From Costus lasius (lineage: Eukaryota; Streptophyta; Magnoliopsida; Zingiberales; Costaceae): a stretch of 64,000 bases of DNA. The stretch is taken from positions 11,438,501 to 11,502,500 of the forward strand of contig CM050447.1 in the NCBI GenBank assembly GCA_027563935.2. Reading direction: 5' to 3'. The translations under genes were made by a program, and so were the position numbers. The notes beneath the pieces were generated by a model. It ran no database searches. It saw only the letters and a program-made list of their open reading frames with translations, and had not been told where the DNA came from. Numbering within the stretch: position 1 is the first letter of the stretch; every line of letters starts with the position of its first letter. This document shows positions 24,417-35,182 of the stretch, in pieces.

Positions 24417-25480
24417 CTAATACTAGAGGGGATGGGATTTTAGGAGGAAAAAAATTTTAGATGAAAAAGATATTAAAAGGGAGAAGATTGTAGACACGTG
24501 AGAGTCACGTGCCAACGTTTGTGAACAGGATACGAGCGTCCACGAAAAGGGAGGGGAGGCCGAGCAACGTGTCTCCGCTCGCGGCGAGCGGAGGGGAGGG
24601 CGAGCGGCGTGTCTGCTGTGAGCGTCGGCTGCGAGGGCAGCGAGGGCTGAGCGGCGTGTCTGCTGCGACCGGAGGGGAGGTCTGTGACGGCGAGTGGTGG
24701 CTACGGCGTCTGCGAGCAAAGGGGAGGTCGAGCGGCAGCTGCAGCGTCTGCGAGCAGAGGGGAGATCGAGCTGCGGCGGTAGCATGTGAACGACGTCTAC
24801 GAGCTCGAGCGTATGCGAGCGGCATCTACGGCGTTTGCGAGCGGAGGGGAGGACGAGAGGCGTCTGCGAGCGATCGGGAGGATGAGTGAGTCTGAAAGGA
24901 GGGGAGGACGAGCGAGTCTGCGGCGTCTGCGAGCGGAGGGGAGGACGAGCGAGTTTGCGGCGTTTGCAGTTGCATCGGACGCAAGGGGCGCGTTGTTGGC
25001 AGTGGCGTCTGCAGCGTTGGCGAGCAGCTGCAAGTGGCTGCAAGCGACTGTGAGGGCGAGGGGCGAGCAGGCAAGGGGAGGTCGAGCGGAGGACAAGCGG
25101 TAAGGGAGGGGAGGACGAGCGGCGGCAGCATCTTAGCGGTGGCGACATCATCTCCAGCGGCGGCATCATCTCGAGGGAGGGGAGGAGCTCGGACGAGCGA
25201 TGGCAGCATCTCCAGCTGCGAGTGGCAGGGGCGGTAGTAGCTCCAGCGGCGAGCTCGGGCGGCGACTCCAGGTACGGAATCAGGTTGCGAGAGAGTTTCA
25301 GCGGCCAAAATTTTTTTCCCCTTTCTTCAATCCGCTCGATTTGGACGGATTGAAAATGAGGGATTTTTTTCTAGTCCTTCTGTTCAATTTTCCCATCCGC
25401 TGATCTGTCCATCCTAATATACGACGGATTATTTTGAATCTTATTTTTTCCCTCCTAAAAACTTTCCTAGTAAACAGACT
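24417..25480. mobile_element. Non-autonomous TIR element with GC-rich repeated core
   Basis: The left end (ACTAG ... TTTTAGGAGGAAAAAAAT) is mirrored at the right, inverted, as ACTAG ... TTTTTAGGAGGGAAAAAAT. The core (24490-25290) is built from degenerate repeats of a GTCTGCGAGCGGAGGGGAGG-like unit. Long ORFs occur in all frames on both strands because the repeat lacks stops; none resembles a protein. The superfamily is uncertain and no clean target duplication was found. Confidence 0.5.
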
Positions 25481-25729
25481 GTAAGGACTGATTTTGGTTC
25501 AAATGTTGGTAGTCATTGCATAGATAAGGGACAATATGGTTGAGTTGATCTTCTTGAATTATCTACAATTGAAAAGTTGATAATTGGCTTGTGTTTCACA
25601 TAATGAAAATCCCGCTGGCTGTTTCTCGTGCACGTACGGATCAATCTTATTAATTTGACATGAGATTGAGCATAAACTTACTTTAAATATGTTTGTAGAG
25701 AGTCCAAACCCATCGCGGTACTATATTTA

Positions 25730-26053
25730 TCCTCTGTTTCTTTGGAAGGAAGAAAAATTATAAGGAATGAAAAACTGCAATAAAAAAAAACTTCAAGGAA
25801 AGAAAAAAAATTCATATCCTATTTTCTTGGAAGGAAGGAAAAGAAGAAGGAAAATTAGTTTTGAAGGTTGGACGAAGTGGCGTTGTGTTTTCTCTAACTT
25901 TTCCGTCCAATTCGGGCGGAAAAGTTTCGAAGGAAAAATTATAAAATTTTCCATCTACTTTTCCACTCAAATTTTTCCTTCCTCCCAAGGAAACAACAAA
26001 AAACTTAATTTTTTTTTCTTTTCCTCTAATTTTCCTTCCAAGAAAACAGACCC
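25730..26053. mobile_element. PIF/Harbinger (Tourist-like) MITE
   Basis: 324 bp with terminal inverted repeats: right end, inverted, GGGTCTGTTTTCTTGGAAGG; left end TCCTCTGTTTCTTTGGAAGG. It is flanked by TTA on both sides (25727-25729 and 26054-26056). TGTTT-type ends and a TTA target are hallmarks of Harbinger MITEs. Confidence 0.7.
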
Positions 26054-26390
26054 TTAACGAAACTTGTTGTGGGGTCATTTTTGTTACATTAGGAATGTAT
26101 TATGACTCTTTCATGGGTTCTGGCCTCCAATGAGCACAAGTGCTCATTGTTAATTACCCCTAAAATTAGGGAACCTTTGATTAAGAGATCTATAATACGC
26201 AACAAATATAAATTAAACAAGTTGAACAATATCATTTATAAACGTATTGAAAATACAAGATTTGACATAATATTTAAACGATAAGAAAGCAAGCTTTCAT
26301 CAATTTGGATATTTTGTGTCCGTCGGGCGTTTGGCTTTGGAGCATCTCATTGAGTGATATCCGGTCTAGGCAATTCAATGTTATATTGAG

Positions 26391-26885
26391 GAACTATGCC
26401 CCGATGATGAACATCGACATACGCACCTCCCAAACAATATTTCATCGTAATTGCATTTAGACGTGTTGGATATTGGATTTAAAAGATCACCCGGCCTTGA
26501 CGGCGTGATGACGTGGCGGATGATTTGAATTTGAGGGTTACCCGGCCTTGCGGCGTGTTGGGTAACTTGGATTTGGTAATTATCCGACCTTGCGGCGTGT
26601 TGGATAATTAGAATTGGGGGTTTATCCGGCCTTACGACGTGATGGATAGTTTAATTGGAAATTGTATCCAGCCTTCCGGCGTATTAGATAATTTGATTTG
26701 AAAATTTATTCGGTCTTGCGACGTGTTGGATAATTCGATTTAGAAATTTATCCGGCCTTGCGGCGTGTTAGATAATTTAATTTGTAATTTATCCGGCCTT
26801 AATGAACACGACACCATATTGGGGAGTTGCGCTCCGACGTCAAACGTCGACGTACGCACCTCCAAATAATATTTCATCGCGGCGG
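26391..26885. repeat. 42-bp minisatellite bracketed by diverged direct repeats
   Basis: Unit starts at 26538, 26580, 26622, 26664, 26706, 26748 and 26789 show a strict 42-bp period (last step 41); a diverged unit begins at 26485. The consensus is TTATCCGGCCTTGCGGCGTG then TTGGATAATT and an AT-rich tail. TTATCC and GGATAA can pair within a unit. The array is flanked by related roughly 67-bp segments (26391-26460 and 26816-26885) sharing ACGCACCTCC and AATATTTCATCG. No coding. Confidence 0.85.
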
Positions 26886-26890
26886 TACAA

Positions 26891-28860
26891 AACTCTCAGA
26901 TAGTTTGATTTCATCCTTTTTATCATTTTGGGGTTAACTTTAAGTAACTTGATTTTAGATTGCGAGCCAAACAGCTAAACCAAAGGTGAATTTTATTTTC
27001 ATTATATTGACTTTGCCATTTAGCCGCACGTGACCGATAGCATTCGGGAAGGTGATGCTTCGTCATTTTGCGCCGCATATATTTTATTTGCTTCTTTCTT
27101 TTTTTTTCTTTTTTTTTACGTTAATCGGATTTTATTCTTTTCCATTTCCTTTTCTTTTCCGTTTCCGCCTTTTATGCCGTCACGGAAGAACAACTTTATT
27201 CTTCCGCGAGACTGTGTCCAGCGAGAAACTCGTGGGGGAGAGCGACGGTGCCGCTGCATGGGGTCCGTCGAAAGGGGCAGAGAGGCTGGCGCGAAGAGGT
27301 TGATGATCTTGGCGCCGGAGGAGAATTCTCCCATATCCAAAGGAAAGGGAAAAATCGGGGATCAACATTTGTTTGTAGCTGGAGGCGGCGGGAGCTGGTG
27401 AAGTCACGGCGCAGCCGAGCTTCTGGTGGAGGATCCCTCTTTGACCCCGTCCGATGTCTTTTCTTTCGATGGCCAAATCTCTCGTGACTTTTTCCTCCGA
27501 TGGAAGTGCAGGGGAAAGATTGATGAAGAAAGAGAGTGATAGTACCGAAGGCGATTGAATCTCCATGGATTCGGATGTTCTTATTCAACAGCGAGCAGGG
27601 CTTTCTTCTTCGCCTTTGTGAGCTCCGCCACGACCTCAGCTCGTCCGATAATTGGTGAATCTGGACCGAACGAAGAGGAGACGAGGAAGGGTTAGAGCCG
27701 GCGGAGATGGGGATGGCTAGTCATCATTACAGGTGGTCGGGAACGGCGGTGGCAGGGTGTTGACCTACTATCGCCACCTTGGCTAGGTTCATTCTTGATT
27801 CCCCTCTCTGTCCACTCCCTGCCGCTTCCTGGGCTTGGTGGGCATCTGCTCCTTTTAAACTCAGGATTGCGTTGTATAAACTCAAGATCGAGTTCTAGAT
27901 TTCAAGGACTTTATTAATCATTCCCATTTTATGCAAGTCTTAATGGTGCAGGGGTATTTTTCGTTGCGGATTTTAAGATTCTATATTGGAATCACCTTGC
28001 TGGCAAGGGGGTTGAAAAGAGGAGCCTCTTGGCTCCTATTGGATCAGGTCCAATGGTATCGGATCTTTATTTCTGCTTGGAACCCGAAACTTAATTAGGG
28101 TTCGATTTCAAATCACGATACTTCGCCGCCTGAAGATTTCTTCGGTTCCTCTTTGTCAAGGTTGTCTCCTCTTCTTATGCTTCAGCCAAGAAAAGGGTCC
28201 CTTCTTTTTTCTTCCTTTTTTTTGCCAAAATCTATCAATGAGCTTTTTGTGGGAGCGCACACTTTGATCTTTTTCAACACTTTTGCTGAGGATTTGATCC
28301 ATTTTTTTTTTCCAGCATTTTGACGGAGAATCACTCTCGATCATCTTCCTTATGGTAGAGAGGGGGTCGGATTTCTCGGTAAGGTGATAAACTCCATTTC
28401 TATCTTGGATTTCTTTTCTTGTTTATTTTGTCCCAGCCTCCCCCTCTTCTTCCTGGACAGCGAAGCTTGGGCTAGAAACTCCTGCCACGTTTTTTAACTC
28501 GGTCTTCTTCTTGCTTCAGCTTGAGCCAGAAACTCGCTTCTGCATGTTTTTCTCACGAAGCTCGTAGCGGATAGATGTAGCAGACGAAAATATCAGCAGA
28601 AGGAGTTTGAGTTCCATCCTGTCGGAGTTTGAGTAGACGAGAAAAGGCGGCAGAAGGCCCGAACCAGGTGTTCTTTTCTTCTTACTCACACGTCTTCTTC
28701 GGCTCATGCACCCTTTTGCTTTTTTTGTTCCCTTTTCTTTCTCCCCCTTTTTTTTTACGTGGTTTCTATCCTCTTTTGCAAACATATTTTTTTTGTGGTT
28801 TTGCTAGCCTCCCCCTCTTTTCTTAGCTTCCCCGCATCTCTTCTCATTTGATCAACTTTT
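26891..28860. other. Unassigned region, GC-moderate then pyrimidine-rich
   Basis: Several short ORFs occur (for example 27030-27401 on + and 27196-27588 on -), but none resembles a protein I recognise and none extends past 130 codons. The segment 27150-27800 is GC-richer and could be a captured gene fragment or transposon. From about 28150 the plus strand becomes C/T-rich. Confidence 0.35.
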
Positions 28861-28865
28861 GGACT

Positions 28866-29300
28866 TTTAATCTTTTCTTCTGCCCGATGATTTCTCTCTC
28901 CTTTTTATTTTCATTTCCTTATGTCAGCCTTCAAGATCAGCCCTTTGGCTGCTAATCTGCCTCTCTCTTCTCGTTCTTTTTTTTGCATCTCTTCTCTTCT
29001 CTCTTTTTTATGCTGGGCATTTTTCTTTTCTTCTGCCCGATGACTTCTCTTTTTTTTTTACTTCAGTTTCTCCTTCTTCTTCTTCATTTGTCAGCTTCCG
29101 GGCTTTTAATCTTTTCTTCAGCCCAATGATTTCCTTTTTTTTTTTACTTCAGTTTCTTCTTCTTCTTCTTCATTTGTCAGCTTCCAGGCTTTTAATCTTT
29201 TCTTCAGCCCAATGATTTCCTTTTTTTTTTTTACTTCAGTTTCTTCTCCTCGCGTCAGCTCCCAGGATCAGCCCTTCGACTGCTGATCTACCCCTTCATA
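28866..29300. repeat. Pyrimidine-rich tandem repeat, about 86-bp unit
   Basis: TCTTTTCTTCTGCCCGATGA or its variant TCTTTTCTTCAGCCCAATGA occurs at about 28872, 29025, 29111 and 29198. ACTTCAGTTTC recurs at about 29060, 29146 and 29233. The last three units are spaced 86-87 bp. GATCAGCCCTT..CTGCT words near 28935 and 29268 indicate a larger duplication. The C/T-rich sequence continues to about 29760 without further order. Confidence 0.7.
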
Positions 29301-30239
29301 TTCGCCACCCTCATGGAGTCTCAGAAGATGAATACCATAAAAAAAAAAGGGTTCCCCTTTCATTTTTAACTTCTTTTCCTTGCGGTCCTTTGCGCCTCTG
29401 TTCTTCTTTGTATTTGCTCTGCCCTCTTCTCACGATACTCGTCTGTGTCTCTTTCTCTTGGTTGGCCTTTCCTTATACAGGCCACAGCCTGATGAGAACA
29501 ACTGCTCCCATCTTCTTCTTTCATTTCCTTTTTTTTTTAGCCGACTGCAACAAGTCTTTTCCTTTCTTTCTCGTCATCCGTCTACTCCCTCACTTGCCGG
29601 CAGCTTGGTTGATTTTTTTTGTTTGATTTGTCTTCTCTACAGACCACTCCCTTACTTGTTTTGTTTATTGCCATACTCTCTTCTAAATCTCCTTCTTACT
29701 TTTTCCTTTTGACTTATCTTGTCTTACGGCCATTTGGTAGGATTTGGTGATTTTCTTTCTTTTATTTATTTTGAAGTCTAACCCATTGGAATTCTCTCTT
29801 TCTTGCTTGCTATTGATGTGTTACCATATTTCACCACTGGTCAAAATTAATTTTGACTAAACTTTATTATGCACACATAGTTTTGAACACACTGTCACAG
29901 ATCTGGGTATACCATTTTGATTAAGTTCTGAATTGTATAACCCTGATAAACCTACACACTCTTGTGATATTCTATAACTAGCGGACCCTCCTTTCTTTAG
30001 GGTTGCTTCGGCTAATTTTCAGATGTTCCTTCTCCATACACTTATTGAGAGTTCACGGCACATGGATTTATGATTTGTGCCCTTTATCAAATCTAATCTT
30101 TGGAGGCATGCACCTATGTTAAATAACTTCCTTAAAGCTTGATATTGTATGAGCATGCTGCACATTGGACTGAAATTTAATGGTTCAACACTTGTGTGGA
30201 AGCATTTTCTTATCACTAATGCTTTTGAGAAGTGAACTG

Positions 30240-30911
30240 ATGTCCATTACTTTATAGATCACTGGAGAATTGTTGGATCATCTCACATGATGGGATGCTC
30301 TCCGTGCTGCATTGCCACTCGGAACGGTTAGTGGAGCTCCAAAGGTTTTGTCTAATATTTCGCTATCTAGAATTTATCATCTTCTATATACTATGTGCAC
30401 CATATATCATGTTTATAAAATTATTTGTTGCTAAAACAAAGATGCATCTCACATTGCCACTTCCACGCTGATATGTGGAAGTTGGTCGGTTATGCTGATC
30501 CGCTACTGACCATTGGCACTTGTCCGAGAATGTTGGAGCCTTTCTATGAACTATGTTCCCATAATTAAATCGCATGTTGCATGCACATGGTCATTCATAT
30601 ACTGTCTCTATCACACTAATAAACTTCCAATTCTTAGGTGAAAGCCATGGAGTTGATTGATCAGATAGAGGTCACAAGGCGAGGGCCATATAGTGGTGGA
30701 TTTGGAGCCATCTCATGCACTGGCGACATGGACATTGCATTCGCTTCTACAAGGATATGAACAGGCGCTGAGAGTGGATCGCCCACCTACAAGCCAGAGT
30801 TGGCATTGTGGCCGACAGCAAGCCTGATGATGAACAAAAGAGTGCGAGAACATAGCGGTTGGCCTTGCTCGTGCCATTGATCTTGCAGAGGCTACTTTCC
30901 TGCAGTTGTAG
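30240..30911 (+). pseudogene. Anthranilate synthase alpha subunit, 3' half (pseudogene)
   Basis: Two remnants of C-terminal exons of the chorismate-binding enzyme that makes anthranilate for tryptophan. Exon-like 30258-30344 reads ITGELLDHLT, stop, WDALRAALPLGTVSGAPK, with TGA (30288-30290) where the family has Cys. A 293-bp intron with GT..AG (30345-30637) follows. Exon-like 30638-30911 reads VKAMELIDQIEVTRRGPYSG, then GDMDIAFA. An internal deletion near 30743 comes next, then YKDMNRR-stop-EWIAHLQA and GIVADSKPDDEQK. A frameshift leads to GLARAIDLAEATF and the stop at 30909-30911. The intron is retained, so this is not a processed copy. The upstream exons lie inverted at 35182-34324. Confidence 0.85.
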
Positions 30912-31575
30912 AGGCTAGAAGAAGGAAAATTCACTCCATAAGAGTGCTCGTGATTAGGTTTTTGAAGTCTTTTCAAGTAAAGGTTTTTGGTATTTTTTCT
31001 AGAACAACCAAGATTAGGTTTCTTGTTGTTAGTGCTCAAGAATTTTCCTTTAGAAACCCCTCCTCGATAGGCAAATAATGAAAAATAATGTTTTTTTTCA
31101 TGATTGATTAGCAGAAGCTTCTTTGTTTAGGATTGATTTTGTTGGTTAGGAGGACAAAATTTTTTTTAATAATATCATGAAGGCCCTTCATTGTACTATG
31201 CTTTCATTGTTCTTAAAAGTTTTGGTGTAGGATCTTATATATTTGCTCTTGCCTTTAGCAATGATTTTAAACACACAATTACAAAATAAATGAGTCAAAT
31301 ATCATACGTTGGATGGCTTTGTTGATTTTGAAATTCAACTCGGTTCCTTTGATCAAGATTCATTTAGGGTTCAATTGTGCTTTATTTTCTCATTGATTTA
31401 TGTAAGATGATGCCTTGTTTGGGGTGGCTTCCTAGCGCAAAAGCAGCCGAATTTGAGAAGCCTGTCCGTTTGGGGCGCAGCTTCTCAGCGACGCTATAGT
31501 GCACAAGTGGTCGAGGGCTGGCTTTCTACCGTTGAGCCCCTGCTGGCTCACTACAGTAACTCAATTTCTTGATTT
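30912..31575. other. Gap between pseudogenes, no gene seen
   Basis: AT-rich to 31390. The segment 31400-31560 is GC-richer and contains two related words, GTTTGGGGTGGCTTC and GTTTGGGGCGCAGCTTCTC, of unknown origin. Confidence 0.35.
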
Positions 31576-31578
31576 TTT

Positions 31579-32362
31579 TTGCCCGCGATAGCTTGTTCGT
31601 CGCTGCCTTCGCCTATCGCCGCATCCTCCCGTCTCCGCCTGATTTCCACTTCAGGTTTCCTTCCTCAATTCCTCTTCGCCCGACGTCCGTTTGCTGTCGG
31701 TCCTGTACGCTCGACGCCCATCAGCGACGAGAGATCTGACCTGGCGCGGCAGCTTTCAATGTATTCGCTGACCTTCGACGAGTTCGAAAGCTCGAACGGC
31801 GAAATCGGGAAGGACTTCGGTTCCATGAACATGGACGAGCTACTCAAGAACATCTGGACCGCAGAGGAGAGCAAGGCCATGGCCGGGGCCTCAGTCAGAA
31901 GACGGTCGACGAGGTGTGGAGGGATCTTGTTAACCCCCCGCAGGCGCCGTCAACGATCGCAGCCACCCATGGTGTCTCACATTGGCATCGGTGTTGTTGA
32001 GTGGATTCTCAGGGGATTAGAGGGGGAGGACATTCGGTGTTATTGATTTGGGGAATTCTCAGGGGATTAGAGGGGTAGGACTTGTGGGGGTCAATGAAGC
32101 AAGGATGAGTACCGGATTGATGCCTGGGCCTATAGGTTTGGGCGCAACTGCGGGCAGAGTTGCGATCTCCTCTACAGCAAACAATTTGCCATTCGATGAG
32201 GAAAAAGTGGCGGAGATCAATCTTTTGTCTCTCATGTTCCGCATGTTTTTAGTGGAAGGAAATCGAGTGCCCGGGAGAAGGTTTTCGACAGGAGGCAAAG
32301 GAGGATAATCAAGAACTGGGAGTTCGGATGCTAGATCGCCAGCCAGGAAGCAGGCAATTTAT
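31579..32362 (+). pseudogene. Group A bZIP (ABF/AREB/ABI5-type) pseudogene
   Basis: An ORF from 31579 contains the conserved N-terminal block of ABA-responsive group A bZIP factors (LARQLSMYSLTFDEFE, then FGSMNMDELLKNIWTAEE) at about 31737-31875. A frameshift near 31888 moves the next block, LSQKTVDEVWRDL, into another frame. The bZIP basic region is recognisable at about 32262-32362 (EKVFDRRQRRIIKN, then RSPARKQAIY) but has substitutions, a stop and another frame change. A 50-bp tandem duplication (around 32005 and 32055) interrupts the middle. The leucine zipper was not found. These factors normally bind ACGT elements in ABA signalling; this copy cannot. Confidence 0.75.
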
Positions 32363-32601
32363 CTACTGCATTTTCTTATCGTATTAAAGAGATTCATTGC
32401 ATTGATTGTAATACGATAGCAGACTATTTCTCACCTTGATGTTTTTTTTCAATGCAATGCGATATTGATTCAATGATAGAACTTGGAACTGGAAATATTT
32501 TAACTTAATATGATTTACATAAATATGCTTTATATACAGAATCCTCAAATTTATGAAGTTATAAGAATGGACCATTGCCTTGACTTAATTGCTCTTATTT
32601 A

Positions 32602-33068
32602 TAGGGGAGAGCAATAGGGATTTCTGTACCGGTACCGGTATCAAACTCCCGAACCTCAAATTATAAGTACCGGTACCGGTACCGAACTCCCGAAGAATTC
32701 TACTTCGGGAGTTCGGTACCCGTACCGATTTCTCGAAATAAAATCGGTACTGGTACCGATTTTTCGAAATCCCAAATATTTTTAATTCTAATTTACGTAT
32801 TTCGATATTTGTATTCGGTATTACGTATTTCGGTATTTATATTAAAAAAAATACCTAATATTAATATATAAATATTATTTTTTAATTAAATAATACATGA
32901 AAAATCGAGACTTCGGATTTTCCCGAAATAGTTTTTAGGTACCGGTACCGATACCGATTTCCCGAATAAAATTTCGGTACCGGTACCGAAGTACTAAAGT
33001 ACCGAAATACCGGTACTTCGGTACTTCGGTACCGATACTTCGGTACCGGTACCGTTTGCTCACCCCTA
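32602..33068. mobile_element. hAT-type MITE rich in ACCGGTA palindromes
   Basis: 467 bp with ends TAGGGGAGAGCAA and, at the right, TTTGCTCACCCCTA, flanked by perfect 8-bp duplications CTTATTTA (32594-32601 and 33069-33076). The interior is packed with GGTACCGGTACC words and CTTCGGGAGTTCGGTACC inverted repeats. End type and target length fit hAT. Confidence 0.88.
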
Positions 33069-33076
33069 CTTATTTA

Positions 33077-34323
33077 TATATTGTATCTTGTTTTTTTGGT
33101 TACTTTGTATATTGATATTTATACGGTATATGTTATTTTTTAAGTTATTTTGTACTTGTGATGTATATAATCTTTTTTTAAATTTATATATCATGTTGCC
33201 TAAAATATAGGGAGAATAATTGCAAAAAAAAAAGTTTATGATTAATCACCTTTAAGATAAAATTCATACATGTTATAGCTCAAAAAACATTTATTATTTA
33301 TTATTATATTAGATAATTTTAAAATTTATAGATTCTTAGATATTAGAAAATTTTATTTTTATTGCAAATTAAAAATTATATATATTTATAAATTTCACTT
33401 AATAGAATAGAACATTACAGCACAATATTTCTAAACTGCTAATCAGACCAGTTATTTTACCCAAATAGCCTTAATTTTTTCAACCAGCTTTAGTCAAATT
33501 AGCCAAAACCAAAAACTCCAACGGTCTCAAACTAGGCCGACATCAGCTCACATGAGTTTGAATATCTAATACCCTGTTATATACTCCGAACTTAATTTTG
33601 AGTATTTCAAAGGATACATGGAGATATTTTATCTAATCAAATTAAATCCTTAACGAATATTTTCGCCTCAAAATTATTAATAAATGTATATTTATAGATT
33701 AAAATAATATTATATTTTTATATAATAATTTTCAATGTAAACTTCAGTCTTAAGATAAAATTATATGTATATTTTATATTGAATATATAGAACTAATATT
33801 ATTATATTTGATCTGATTTAAATTCAACATATAAAATTTAAACTCATTTCAACGAGTGGAGTTGTATATATTAATAATTTGAGTTTAGTTGCAATTTTTA
33901 GTTTGTGTGACTTTAAAGTTATGTTTTATTGAATGGAATCCACGGTGGAAAGAATGGAAAGTACAATAAAATTAATTTAGATTTATTGTACTTTCCATCC
34001 TTTCTACCATGAATTTTATTCTTAATAGAGAAATTAGTCTTACTGTAGAACTGATGTGGATCAATGGGACTAGCTCTCAACATTCATAAGTTTCTCCACC
34101 TTCACCTAATCCAGGTTTTGATACCTGTCATGATAAACATATTTAAATATGAAAATTTAGGGTAAAAAAAGCTCACATGTCATGCCCAACATAAGGAACA
34201 CTATTTGACACTTTGTATTTATTATGCAAAATCTTCAGAAGAATAACAAGTTGCCTCTTTTTTACACTACAGTAAAAGGACTCCAATGAATATGATACAA
34301 AGAAATCAAGAATGACCACAAAC
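33077..34323. other. AT-rich intergenic DNA with one small palindrome
   Basis: Contains a short foldback at about 33935-34020. The left word GGAAAGAATGGAAAGTACAA is matched, inverted, by GGAAAGTACAATAAA after TTTATTGTACTTTCC, consistent with a small MITE. Nothing else recognised. Confidence 0.45.
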
Positions 34324-35182
34324 CTTGTCAATATCGTTCCGCCCCAAATCTATCAGCACATTGTTTTTCATCACTTAGCACCTCATCCTCCTCTTCTGTT
34401 CTTCCTCTTCTAACTGTCCCAGCAGGAGGTCAATTAATGATTGTCCTCTGCAACAAAACATAAATTAGCTTTTGGTGACGAGTCATTCTTCAATTTTACA
34501 TCATGGGAGTATTTGGTGGTAATAAAATTTCTAGAGATACCTTCTCCACACGGGTAAGAATTTCAAGGCTCGATGCATCTTCTTGCCGGCATTTTTATTT
34601 TGCATAATGTTAGAAAAATATTTTAAATATAATTGTAACTATAAAAAATAGAAAAGAACGAGAGGCCTGCACTAAGTCAAATATCAACATAAATATTTAT
34701 GTGTAACTTAAATTCATTATGGAGATGAGAGCTTAACACACTTGTAAGAATGTCATATATATGGACTTGGATTCACAATTCTTAGTGCGCGACAAATTTC
34801 AAAAGGCTCTACAAATGTACGCCGCTAAAAATGCTGACTCAAAATTATCTGAAAAATATCACCAACATAGATGTGCTCTTTTGCTTGCAAAACTGCCTTC
34901 TTATATTCTTCATGACTGTCTTAAATTAGTACCAAACTTATGAGTATAGTTTTACAGAGCTGGCTGCCAGCTTGGGACTATAATATAAAGATAAGAAAAG
35001 ATTAATGAGTAAAAAATTATATAGGTAAAAGAAATTTACGCCAATAGAAACAATAGACTAGACACTCACACATTGTTCGCATGCACTCTTGATATCAAAG
35101 CATCCAAACGGTTCTTCCCATCTTGATAGGCTTTCTCAATGGAGATTTGTTGGTCAATCCGCTCCCAATGAATAACAAAAAA
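34324..35182 (-). pseudogene. Anthranilate synthase alpha subunit, middle exons (pseudogene, inverted half)
   Basis: On the minus strand, in gene order. 35182-35070 reads FFVIHWERIDQQISIEKAYQ and KNRLDALISRVH. 34914-34737 reads EEYKKAVLQAKEHI, GDIFQIILSQHF, stop, RRTF, RALRIVNPSPY, with an extra AT before MTFLQ. 34605-34541 reads ASSLEILTRVEK followed by a GT donor. 34447-34324 reads TIIN-stop-PPAGTVRRGRTEEEDEV and LSDEKQC, then a small deletion, then LIDLGRNDIDK and a GT donor. These blocks are in the order of plant anthranilate synthase alpha. N-terminal exons were not found. The following exons of the same gene lie on the opposite strand at 30240-30911, so the locus was rearranged. Confidence 0.85.

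Noticed and set aside
24423..25403. Long ORFs, up to 248 codons on minus and 126 on plus
   Set aside because: Produced by a stop-poor degenerate repeat; low-complexity Arg/Ser/Pro translations in several overlapping frames.
27030..27588. Overlapping ORFs of 74-130 codons on both strands
   Set aside because: No recognisable protein, no splice-linked partner; left as unassigned sequence.
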